Assembly (NCBI GenBank): GCA_013362195.1
Contig: JABFWM010000395.1
Coordinates: 1-5,778, forward strand
Direction: 5' to 3'
Source of the DNA: Acidobacteriota bacterium
GTDB lineage: Bacteria; Acidobacteriota; Vicinamibacteria; Vicinamibacterales; 2-12-FULL-66-21
DNA: 5,778 nt
Positions 1-5,687 of this stretch are shown in pieces; the stretch's first letter is position 1, and every line of letters begins with the position of its first letter. The notes beneath the pieces were generated by a model. That model was not told the DNA's origin. It did not search any database and was given only the letters and a program-made list of their open reading frames with translations. The position numbers were made by a program, and so were the translations under genes.

Positions 1-1137
1 GACAGCGCATCGAGCCGCCTGATGCAGATGATCGAGGGCCGCTCGAAGCCGCGGATGCCCTACAAGGAGGATGCGCTGGGGCGCGACGAGATCGAGGTGC
101 TCCGCCGCTGGATCGATGCCGGCGCGCCCGCACCGGTCGCCGCCGGCGCCACGACCGCGCCGGCGCGCGACACGACGCTGCCCGACATCAAGCCGGTCGT
201 CCCCGTCAACGGCGCGGTGGCGGCGATTGCGTTCGATCCCGCGACCCGGCGCATCGCCGCGGGCAGCTATCGATCCGTCCATCTCATGTCGCTCGACGAT
301 CGCCGATGGATCGCGACGCTCGGCGGCCACGCGGATCTCATCCGGGCCGTCGCCTTCTCGCCAGACGGGCGGCTCCTGGCAGCGGCCGGCGGTCCGTCCG
401 GCCGCTTCGGCGAGATCCAGATCTGGGACGTCGCCGCGGCCAGGCCGAAGGTGGTCACGACCATTCAGGGGCACGCCGACACCATTCTCGCGATCGCGTT
501 TTCACCCGACGGTTCGACGATTGCGAGCGCCAGCTACGACAAGCTGGTGAAGCTGTGGGACATCGCGACGGGCAAGCAGATCAAGAGCCTCAAGGAACAC
601 TCCGACGCGGTGTACGCGGTGGCATTCATGCCGGACGGCAAGCGGCTCGTGTCGGCCGCGGGCGATCGCACGCTGAAGGTGTGGGACGTGGCCGAGGGCA
701 AGCGGCTCGTGACGATGAACGATGCACTCGACGCGCTGTATGCGGTCGCGGTCGATCCGGCCGGTACGCGAGTGGCGGCCGCCGGAGCGGATCGGATGGT
801 CCGCACCTGGGTGCTCGGTCCGGGCGACGCCTCGTCCCCCGGCCTGAGCGCGAAGCTGGCGGCGTCGACGTTCGCGCATGCCGAAGCGGTGCTGCGCGTC
901 GCGTATTCGCCCGACGGCGCGACGCTCGTCTCCGCCGGCGCCGATCGCGTCGTCAAGGTCTGGGACGCGCGCACGCTCCGCGAGAAGCAGATGTTCGACG
1001 CGCAGCCGGACTGGGTGATGGCGCTCGCGCTCAGCGCGGACGGCAAGTGGATCGCCGCCGGCCGCTACGACGGGACGCTCGGCTTGTATGCGCTCGATGG
1101 GGATCGATCCGGGGAGCAATTCGTAGTCCCGCGCTGA
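1..1137 (+). CDS. c-type cytochrome domain / WD40 repeat protein, 5' truncated by the window edge
   Basis: The reading frame is open from the first base, so the true start and N-terminus lie upstream; the Met codon at 22 is internal. Residues are numbered from the codon at base 1. Residues 1-42 look like the tail of a planctomycete-type cytochrome c domain: a hydrophobic SSRLMQMIEG stretch, then PRMP, whose Met19 is in the place of the usual distal haem ligand, then EIEVLRRWIDAGA. The CXXCH haem site would be upstream and is not seen. After an Ala/Pro/Thr-rich linker (about 43-68) come seven WD40 repeats at about 71-108, 110-156, 158-198, 200-240, 243-292, 293-334 and 336-367. WD dipeptides are at 142, 186, 228 and 321, and FSPDG-type turns recur, so the set suffices for one closed seven-bladed propeller. 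Known family members are probably periplasmic electron-transfer or scaffold proteins; the substrate is unknown. The domain call is firm, the role is not. The TGA stop lies inside a repeat element. Confidence 0.9.
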   Translation, partial: DSASSRLMQMIEGRSKPRMPYKEDALGRDEIEVLRRWIDAGAPAPVAAGATTAPARDTTLPDIKPVVPVNGAVAAIAFDPATRRIAAGSYRSVHLMSLDDRRWIATLGGHADLIRAVAFSPDGRLLAAAGGPSGRFGEIQIWDVAAARPKVVTTIQGHADTILAIAFSPDGSTIASASYDKLVKLWDIATGKQIKSLKEHSDAVYAVAFMPDGKRLVSAAGDRTLKVWDVAEGKRLVTMNDALDALYAVAVDPAGTRVAAAGADRMVRTWVLGPGDASSPGLSAKLAASTFAHAEAVLRVAYSPDGATLVSAGADRVVKVWDARTLREKQMFDAQPDWVMALALSADGKWIAAGRYDGTLGLYALDGDRSGEQFVVPR

Positions 1138-1170
1138 TCCACCACGGATGCACACGGATGCACACGGATG
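1135..1170 (+). repeat. CACGGATG decamer repeat, copy 1
   Basis: The segment opens with TGATCCACCA and continues as three tandem units of a 10-nt word (CACGGATGCA, CACGGATGCA, CACGGATG). A second copy lies on the opposite strand at 5635-5670. Over the shared part the two agree at 30 of 33 aligned bases, plus one 3-nt indel. The 10-nt period is about one helical turn. The first three bases are the stop codon of the upstream WD40 gene. Similar CACGGAT-type words occur between genes in many environmental bacteria, from memory; function is unknown. Confidence 0.8.
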
Positions 1171-1193
1171 ACTGCGGCTGCGCCGCGCGCGTC

Positions 1194-1215
1194 GGGCGGG
1201 TCTGAAGACCCGCCC
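1194..1215. repeat. GGGTCT..AGACCC palindrome, unit 1
   Basis: A perfect 9-bp inverted repeat (1194-1202 pairs with 1207-1215) around a TGAA tetraloop, with arms GGGCGGGTC and GACCCGCCC. No T-run follows directly (the nearest is TTTT at 1231-1234), so it is a poor intrinsic terminator. It is the first of three related hairpins in this spacer. Its right arm, extended to 1219, can alternatively pair with 1234-1246 (12 of 13 pairs, 14-nt loop), so the hairpins are mutually exclusive in part. Confidence 0.8.
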
Positions 1216-1233
1216 TACATCTGATTATGGTTT

Positions 1234-1258
1234 TGTAGGCCGGGTCTTTAGACCCGGC
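1234..1258. repeat. GGGTCT..AGACCC palindrome, unit 2
   Basis: An 8-bp inverted repeat (1239-1246 with 1251-1258) around TTTA, preceded by TGTAG. Bases 1234-1257 are repeated without change at 1265-1288, a 31-nt offset. It belongs to the same family as unit 1 but has GCCGGGTC in place of GGCGGGTC. It most resembles a REP-like interspersed palindrome. Confidence 0.8.
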
Positions 1259-1264
1259 GGCCGG

Positions 1265-1288
1265 TGTAGGCCGGGTCTTTAGACCCGG
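1265..1288. repeat. GGGTCT..AGACCC palindrome, unit 3, abutting the next gene's ribosome binding site
   Basis: An exact 24-nt copy of 1234-1257: TGTAGG followed by a 7-bp stem (1271-1277 with 1282-1288) and a TTTA loop. It ends only 4 nt before the AGGAG of the next gene. A hairpin here would sit just 5' of the ribosome binding site in the mRNA leader, where it could affect ribosome access or mRNA stability. That effect is inference. Confidence 0.8.
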
Positions 1289-1292
1289 TGGC

Positions 1293-1297
1293 AGGAG
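1293..1297 (+). promoter_or_regulatory. Ribosome binding site of the PPC protein gene
   Basis: AGGAG with a 6-nt gap to the ATG at 1304. This is a good Shine-Dalgarno match and supports that start, as does the signal peptide that follows it. No convincing -35/-10 pair was found upstream; the only AT-rich stretch in the spacer is about 1216-1236, between palindromes 1 and 2. Confidence 0.65.
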
Positions 1298-1303
1298 ATC
1301 GTC

Positions 1304-3760
1304 ATGTGTCGTCGAATCGGTCTGATGCTTGTTGCGGTCGTCGCGGTCTCTTCGCTGGACATCCCCTGCGCCGCGCAAACGGCGCCGCCGACGCTCGCGA
1401 AGATCACGCCGTCCGGCGCACAACGCGGTACCCGCGCGACCGTGACGATCGAGGGCACGAACATCGCCGGCGCGACGCGCCTCATCTTCAGCGAGCCGGG
1501 CCTCTCGAGCGAGATCACCGCGACGAAGGAAATACCCGTCGAAAAGCCCGAGATGCCGAAGGGCGTCGTCCGCACCGATGCGCCGATCGACGACAAGGCC
1601 CGCAAGTATCAGGTCACCGCCGTCATCTCGATCGCCGCGGATGCGCCCCACGGCGTGCACGGCTTCCGCCTCGAGACGCCGCTCGGCGTGTCCAACCTGC
1701 TGCGGTTTGCCGTCAGCGCGCTGCCCGAGACGCTCGAGCGCGAGTCGAAAGAGGCCGCGCCGCAGCAGGTCACCCTGCCGGCCGCAATCGTCGGCGCACT
1801 CGGCACTGCCGGCGACGCGGACGCTTATGCATTCCACGCGAGCGCCGGTGAGGACATGGTGTTTCAGGTGGTCGCACGGCCCCTCGGTGCGCGCCTCGAC
1901 AGCGTGCTGCGCCTCCTCGATGCACGCGGCAAGGTGATCGCCGAGAACAACGACATGGACCTGAACCGCGACGCGGTGCTGACGTGGCACGTGGCCGAGT
2001 CCGGCACCTACACGCTGACCATCGAGGACGTCGAGCACGGCGGCGGAAAGGACGGCTACGGGTACCGGATCTATGCCGGCGCCCTTCCGTACGTCGCGGC
2101 GGCCTTCCCGCTTGGCGTGTCCGCGGCCGACGGCGGCACCGTGGCGCTGACCGGCGTCAATCTCGGCGCCGCCACCGCGGCGATCCCGGCCAGGCCGACA
2201 GCCCGCGCCGGAGCGATCGTGCCCGTCCCGGTGACGCCGCCGGGAGGACAAGCGCTCAATCGCAAGAGCATCGCGCTCGGCCGATACGCCGAGGTGATGG
2301 AAGCGGAGCCGAACGACGACATCGCCACCGCACAGCGACTGACCATCCCGTCGACGATCAACGGACACGTGTGGACGGACGGCGGCAAGACGCCCGACGC
2401 GCAGCGCCCGGCGCGCGCCGACGCCGATCTGTTCCGGTTCACCGCGCGGAAGGGACAGGCGATCATCTTCGATGTCACGGCGCAGCAGCTCGGGTCGCCG
2501 CTCGACGCGATCATCGACGTGCTCGATCCCGGCGGCCGCCCGGTGCCACGCGCCACGATCCGCTGTCTGGCGCAGACCGAGATTGCGCTCAACGATCCCG
2601 ACTCGAACCGCCGCAGCATCCGTCTTGCGGCCTGGAACGAGATCGACATCAACGACTACCTGATGGTCGGAGACGAGCTGCTCCAGGTCGCCTCGATGCC
2701 GACGCATCCCGACGACGACATCCAGTTGAAGAGTTATCGCGGCGGGCGGCTGAACTACCTCGACACGTCCGCGCGCAATCACTCGGTGGGCGAGGCCGTC
2801 TACAAGGTCGAAGTGCACGAGGCGGGCGCCCGGCTCGAGCCGAACGGCATGCCGATCTTCCGCGTCGACTACGTCAACGACGACGGCGGCGCGCGTTACG
2901 GGGGAAAGGATTCGCGGCTGCACTTCGAAGCGCCCGTGGACGGCGACTACATCCTGCGGCTGCGCGACGTGCGCGGACTCCAGGGCGAGCGCTTCGCGTA
3001 TCGTTTGACGGCGCGCGAACCCGCGCCCGACTTCGACGTCACGTTCGATCCGAAGTCGTTCAACATCCCGCGCGGCGGCCGCGTGTCGCTCACCGTCACC
3101 GCCGATCGGAAGGACGGCTTCGACGGCCCGATCGAGGTCGCCTTGCACGACCTGCCCCCCGGCATCACCGCGACCTCCGGCACGATTCCCGCCCGCGCAG
3201 ACACGACGGTGTTGATGGTCTCTGCGTCGGAGGATGCGTCGTTCGACGCGCGCAGCGCGACGCTGCCCTCGATGTGGCGCGGTCCCTTCGAGGTACGCGG
3301 CGTCGCCGCGCTCAAGCTCTCCGCACGCGCCACCATCGCCGGTCAGGAGGTGACGCGCGACGCCGAGATCGTGGATCCGGTCAGTGTGGTGGCGCTGGCG
3401 CCCAAGCCGGATCTCGTCGTGACGACGAACGCGCAGCAGATCGAGCTGGCGCCGGGGCAGGAGGTCACGCTGACCGTGAGCGTGGAGCGCCGCAACGGAT
3501 TCACGGGCCGCGTGCCGGTGTCCGTGATGAATCTGCCGCACGGCGTCCGCGTCAACGACATCGGCCTGAACGGCGTGATGATCACCGAGCACGAAACCAG
3601 CCGCACGATGCACATCGTCGCCGAGCGGTGGGTCGAGCCGCAGACCCAGCCGATCCTGGTGGTGGGACGCGTCGAAGTGAATTCGCCGCTGCGCAACGAA
3701 TCCGCGGCGCTTCCGGTGCAGCTCGTGATCAAACGGCCGGTCACGACCGCGTCACGTTGA
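1304..3760 (+). CDS. Exported TIG/PPC/Ig-like multi-domain protein (pre-peptidase C-terminal domain family)
   Basis: An 818-residue protein. Residues 1-25 form a Sec-type signal peptide (basic MCRRIG, then a hydrophobic LMLVAVVAV core, with cleavage likely near CAAQ); no proper lipobox is present. Residues 27 to about 140 are TIG/IPT-like (ITPSGAQRGT, VTIEGTNIAGA). Residues 155-257 are a PPC domain (DADAYAFHASAGEDMVF, then SGTYTLTIED). Residues 262-320 are a shorter TIG-like segment. A second PPC domain starts at EAEPNDDIATAQ (333) and ends at DGDYILRLRD (547-556), but it is split by an insertion at about 420-536. Two Ig-like domains follow, at about 577-645 and 702-812. No protease or other catalytic domain is seen, so the name reflects the fold, not peptidase activity. 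PPC and Ig-like domains typically act in secreted proteins as binding or stabilising modules. Gene 1 ends 166 nt upstream on the same strand. A surface or periplasmic binding role is inferred; the ligand is unknown. Confidence 0.92.
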   Translation: MCRRIGLMLVAVVAVSSLDIPCAAQTAPPTLAKITPSGAQRGTRATVTIEGTNIAGATRLIFSEPGLSSEITATKEIPVEKPEMPKGVVRTDAPIDDKARKYQVTAVISIAADAPHGVHGFRLETPLGVSNLLRFAVSALPETLERESKEAAPQQVTLPAAIVGALGTAGDADAYAFHASAGEDMVFQVVARPLGARLDSVLRLLDARGKVIAENNDMDLNRDAVLTWHVAESGTYTLTIEDVEHGGGKDGYGYRIYAGALPYVAAAFPLGVSAADGGTVALTGVNLGAATAAIPARPTARAGAIVPVPVTPPGGQALNRKSIALGRYAEVMEAEPNDDIATAQRLTIPSTINGHVWTDGGKTPDAQRPARADADLFRFTARKGQAIIFDVTAQQLGSPLDAIIDVLDPGGRPVPRATIRCLAQTEIALNDPDSNRRSIRLAAWNEIDINDYLMVGDELLQVASMPTHPDDDIQLKSYRGGRLNYLDTSARNHSVGEAVYKVEVHEAGARLEPNGMPIFRVDYVNDDGGARYGGKDSRLHFEAPVDGDYILRLRDVRGLQGERFAYRLTAREPAPDFDVTFDPKSFNIPRGGRVSLTVTADRKDGFDGPIEVALHDLPPGITATSGTIPARADTTVLMVSASEDASFDARSATLPSMWRGPFEVRGVAALKLSARATIAGQEVTRDAEIVDPVSVVALAPKPDLVVTTNAQQIELAPGQEVTLTVSVERRNGFTGRVPVSVMNLPHGVRVNDIGLNGVMITEHETSRTMHIVAERWVEPQTQPILVVGRVEVNSPLRNESAALPVQLVIKRPVTTASR

Positions 3761-3761
3761 C

Positions 3762-3779
3762 GGCGCGTCTGCAGACCCG
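3762..3779. repeat. Diverged GGGTCT..AGACCC palindrome downstream of the PPC gene
   Basis: The segment matches 1195-1212 at 16 of 18 bases and keeps a perfect 10-bp palindromic core, GTCTGCAGAC (3767-3776). It begins one base after the stop codon of the PPC gene. The same repeat family therefore flanks that gene on both sides. One outer pair of the stem has decayed, which suggests an older copy. Confidence 0.6.
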
Positions 3780-3786
3780 ATCCCGA

Positions 3787-3832
3787 CGCGGGTCCAACCG
3801 CCTCCGCTTCTCGCGAAGGCGCAAGACCCGCG
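3787..3832. terminator. Long-looped stem between convergent genes, possible bidirectional terminator
   Basis: CGCGGGTC (3787-3794) is complementary to GACCCGCG (3825-3832). The 30-nt interior can itself fold (CGCCT at 3800-3804 with AGGCG at 3817-3821). It lies between the two convergent stop codons at 3760 and 3888, where a shared terminator would be expected. It has no T-run on either strand, so it is not a classic intrinsic terminator. It may instead be a longer relative of the GGGTCT palindromes. The structure is seen; the function is a guess. Confidence 0.35.
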
Positions 3833-3854
3833 CGACGAGCGATCCAGCGGCCTG

Positions 3855-3882
3855 TCGCCCTTCGCTCCTCGCCCCTCGCCCC
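3855..3882. repeat. Four tandem copies of a TCGCCCC heptamer
   Basis: TCGCCCT, TCGCTCC, TCGCCCC and TCGCCCC lie head to tail and end six bases before the stop codon of the convergent gene. The last two units are identical and the first two each differ by one base. This is a small tandem repeat that could vary in copy number by slippage. On the minus strand it lies just 3' of the CRTAC1 gene. Confidence 0.75.
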
Positions 3883-3887
3883 CCGCG

Positions 3888-5609
3888 TCAACTCTCCACG
3901 CGTCCCTTGCCCTCGACGATCGTCACGTAGCGATCGACGGGCAGGTCGGTGATGCGCTCGACGCGGCCGCTCGGCTGCGGCCATTTGATCTCCACCCAGT
4001 TCACCTTCGCCGCCGCGCCGAGGCCGAGCACCTCGCGCATGTCGTGCGACGACAGATAGCTCCCGCCATTCGACTTGAAGCGGGTGCGGACGACGTCGCC
4101 GGCAGACCAGGTGATGGTCGCGCCAATCGCGTCGCGGTTGCAGCCGGTCCCCTGCAGCCGGATGCCGAGCCAGTGGTTCGCGTCGCCGGCGTTGTTCTTC
4201 AGCAGTACCGGCGCGCCGCCGTTGTTGCCGACGAGGACGTCGATGCGTCCGTCGTTGGTGAAGTCGCCGACGGCAAGGCCACGCGCCGGGAACGTCTTCG
4301 TGAAGGCGGGTCCGGCCTGCGGGCTGACGTTGACCAGCCTGCTGCCCTCGTGATGGAAGAGCAGCAGCGGCTCCTTGTACTTCACCTGCTGTGAATAGTT
4401 CTCGATCATGTCGTCCGGATGGCCGTTGGCGAGGAACAGATCGATCAGGCCGTCGTTGTCGTAGTCGAAGAACTTCAGGCCCCAGCCGCTGAGCAGCCGG
4501 GTGGCCTGGGCGACGCCGTTCGCGCCGGCGACGTCGGTGAAGAACTCGTTGCCGTTGTTGCGGTAGAGCGAGAACATCTCCTGGTCGACGTTCGCGACGA
4601 ACAGATCCTGTTTGCCGTCGCCGTTGACGTCGCCGGCGTCGACGCCCATCCCCGATCGCGGCGTGCCGTTGACGCTGAAGCCGACCTCCGCCGCCAGCGC
4701 GATTTCATCCCACGCGCCCTTGCCGCGGTTCGCGAACAGGAAGTTCTGCACGGTGTCGTTCGCGACGAACAGGTCCAGCAGGCCGTCGTTGTTGATGTCG
4801 GTCGCGACGACGCCGAGCGCCTTGCCCTTCGCGCGCCCGATGTCGGTGCCGCCGCTGACTTCGGTGAAGGTGCCGTCGCCGTTGTTGTGAAACAGCAGGC
4901 TGGGCGTCGGCTTGAAGACGCGCGGAATGCAGTAGAAGCGCTTCCCGAGCTTGTTGTCGCCGCAGAAGACATTGCTCGTCGGCGAGAACTCCACGAAGCT
5001 GCACAGGAACAGGTCGAGCTTGCCGTCGTTGTCGTAGTCGAACCAGACCGCGCTCGTGGTCCAGCCCGGCGCCGCCACGCCCGCCTTGTCGGTGACGTCG
5101 CTGAACGTGCCGTCGCCGTTGTTGTGATAGAGCGTGCAGCGCCCGTACGCCGTGACGAGAATGTCGGCGTAGCCGTCGTTGTCGTAGTCGGCGATGGCGC
5201 ATCCCATCCCGAACTGCTTGCCGCCGGCCACGCCCGCCTTGTCGGTGACGTCGCTGAACGTGCCGTCGCGGTTGTTCCTGTAGAGCGCGTTCTTCAGCGG
5301 CGATGACGGCGTGTAGAAATCGCTCGCGCCGCTGTTCACCAGGAAGATGTCGGCCCAGCCGTCGTTGTCGTAGTCGAAGAAGGCGACCCCCGGACCCATC
5401 GTCTCGGGCAGGTAGCGGTTCGCCGATATCGCGTTGTCGTGCGTCCACGAGATGCCGCTGACCGCCGGCGGCACCTCCTCGAAGATGGGACCGGCTCCGG
5501 CGAGCGGGGCGTTGAAGCACGATGGCCGGACGGCCGCGGAGAGACCCGCGACTCCGAGAAGGCGCAGAAAGCAACGGCGTGACGGGACGATGATCGGCGA
5601 TCGATCCAT
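3888..5609 (-). CDS. CRTAC1-family FG-GAP/VCBS beta-propeller protein with ASPIC/UnbV domain, Tat-exported
   Basis: A 573-residue protein. The N-terminus has a strong twin-arginine signal, SRRCFLR (10-16), followed by LLGVAGLSAAV; cleavage is probably near 38-40. This supports the ATG at 5609, although no good ribosome binding site precedes it. Seven FG-GAP calcium-loop motifs of the form DxDxDGxxD or close variants start at 79, 141, 191, 271, 327, 382 and 449, which is enough for one seven-bladed propeller. Between them lie NNGDGTF-type strands (112, 163, 242). C216 and C227 sit in a loop between the third and fourth motifs (CGDNKLGKRFYC), a position where family members often carry a Cys pair. 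Residues 478-568 are the ASPIC/UnbV domain (NHWLGIRLQG, SNGGSYLSSHD, EVLGLG). The family is named after human cartilage acidic protein 1; bacterial members are secreted or envelope proteins of unclear role. Gene order is convergent with the PPC gene and divergent from the gene at 5688. Confidence 0.96.
   Translation of the reverse strand: MDRSPIIVPSRRCFLRLLGVAGLSAAVRPSCFNAPLAGAGPIFEEVPPAVSGISWTHDNAISANRYLPETMGPGVAFFDYDNDGWADIFLVNSGASDFYTPSSPLKNALYRNNRDGTFSDVTDKAGVAGGKQFGMGCAIADYDNDGYADILVTAYGRCTLYHNNGDGTFSDVTDKAGVAAPGWTTSAVWFDYDNDGKLDLFLCSFVEFSPTSNVFCGDNKLGKRFYCIPRVFKPTPSLLFHNNGDGTFTEVSGGTDIGRAKGKALGVVATDINNDGLLDLFVANDTVQNFLFANRGKGAWDEIALAAEVGFSVNGTPRSGMGVDAGDVNGDGKQDLFVANVDQEMFSLYRNNGNEFFTDVAGANGVAQATRLLSGWGLKFFDYDNDGLIDLFLANGHPDDMIENYSQQVKYKEPLLLFHHEGSRLVNVSPQAGPAFTKTFPARGLAVGDFTNDGRIDVLVGNNGGAPVLLKNNAGDANHWLGIRLQGTGCNRDAIGATITWSAGDVVRTRFKSNGGSYLSSHDMREVLGLGAAAKVNWVEIKWPQPSGRVERITDLPVDRYVTIVEGKGRVES
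5074..5269 (-). repeat. 43-nt perfect direct repeat inside the CRTAC1-family gene
   Basis: Bases 5074-5116 and 5227-5269 are identical over 43 nt and lie 153 nt (exactly 51 codons) apart. They encode DGTFSDVTDKAGVA in two successive propeller blades (residues 115 and 166). The identity includes every synonymous position, which is more than protein-level selection requires; other blades of the same protein differ. It is best explained by recent blade duplication or gene conversion. Confidence 0.9.
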
Positions 5610-5634
5610 GTGATTCAGACAACCCCGATGGTGA

Positions 5635-5670
5635 CCGTGTCCATCCGCGTGAATCCGTGGTGGTGGATCA
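5635..5670 (-). repeat. CACGGATG decamer repeat, copy 2 (inverted relative to copy 1)
   Basis: Read on the minus strand, this begins TGATCCACCACCACGGAT and continues through two diverged decamer units to CACGG. It matches copy 1 at 1135-1167 at 30 of 33 aligned bases, with three extra bases. It fills much of the 78-nt gap between the divergent starts at 5609 and 5688. Any promoter for either gene must overlap or adjoin it, or lie within the opposite gene. Confidence 0.75.
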
Positions 5671-5687
5671 TCGTAACATCGCAGGCG

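Noticed and set aside
502..1155. 217-residue minus-strand frame opposite the WD40 gene
   Set aside because: It has an Arg/His-rich composition, no domain, and lies wholly antisense to well-formed WD40 repeats.
1139..1170. CRISPR array
   Set aside because: The units are 10 nt long and contiguous, with no spacers; this is a short tandem repeat.
1194..1303. Riboswitch or intrinsic terminator upstream of the PPC gene
   Set aside because: The hairpins are near-identical copies of one short palindrome, with no T-run directly after them and no recognisable aptamer core; an interspersed repeat explains them better.
1031..3613. 860-residue open frame on the minus strand, opposite the PPC gene
   Set aside because: It is rich in Arg, His, Asp and Val without any domain, it runs through the intergenic repeats, and it mirrors the codon bias of the gene on the other strand. 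It is a shadow of GC-rich coding DNA.
1304..3760. Peptidase gene
   Set aside because: PPC domains often accompany secreted proteases, but no catalytic domain or active-site motif is visible in the 818 residues.
1984..3930. 648-residue plus-strand frame overlapping the PPC gene
   Set aside because: The translation is almost entirely Arg/Ala/Gly/Asp low complexity and crosses the convergent spacer. The overlapping frame encodes clear TIG, PPC and Ig-like domains.
4419..5306. 295-residue plus-strand frame opposite the CRTAC1 gene
   Set aside because: Its repeating VVVVE-type pattern is the antisense of the DYDNDG repeats, so it has no independent support.
5628..5687. N-terminal extension of the right-edge gene from ATG 5628
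   Set aside because: The extra codons come from the inverted decamer repeat and would put a Trp-rich stretch ahead of a well-formed signal peptide that begins at 5688.
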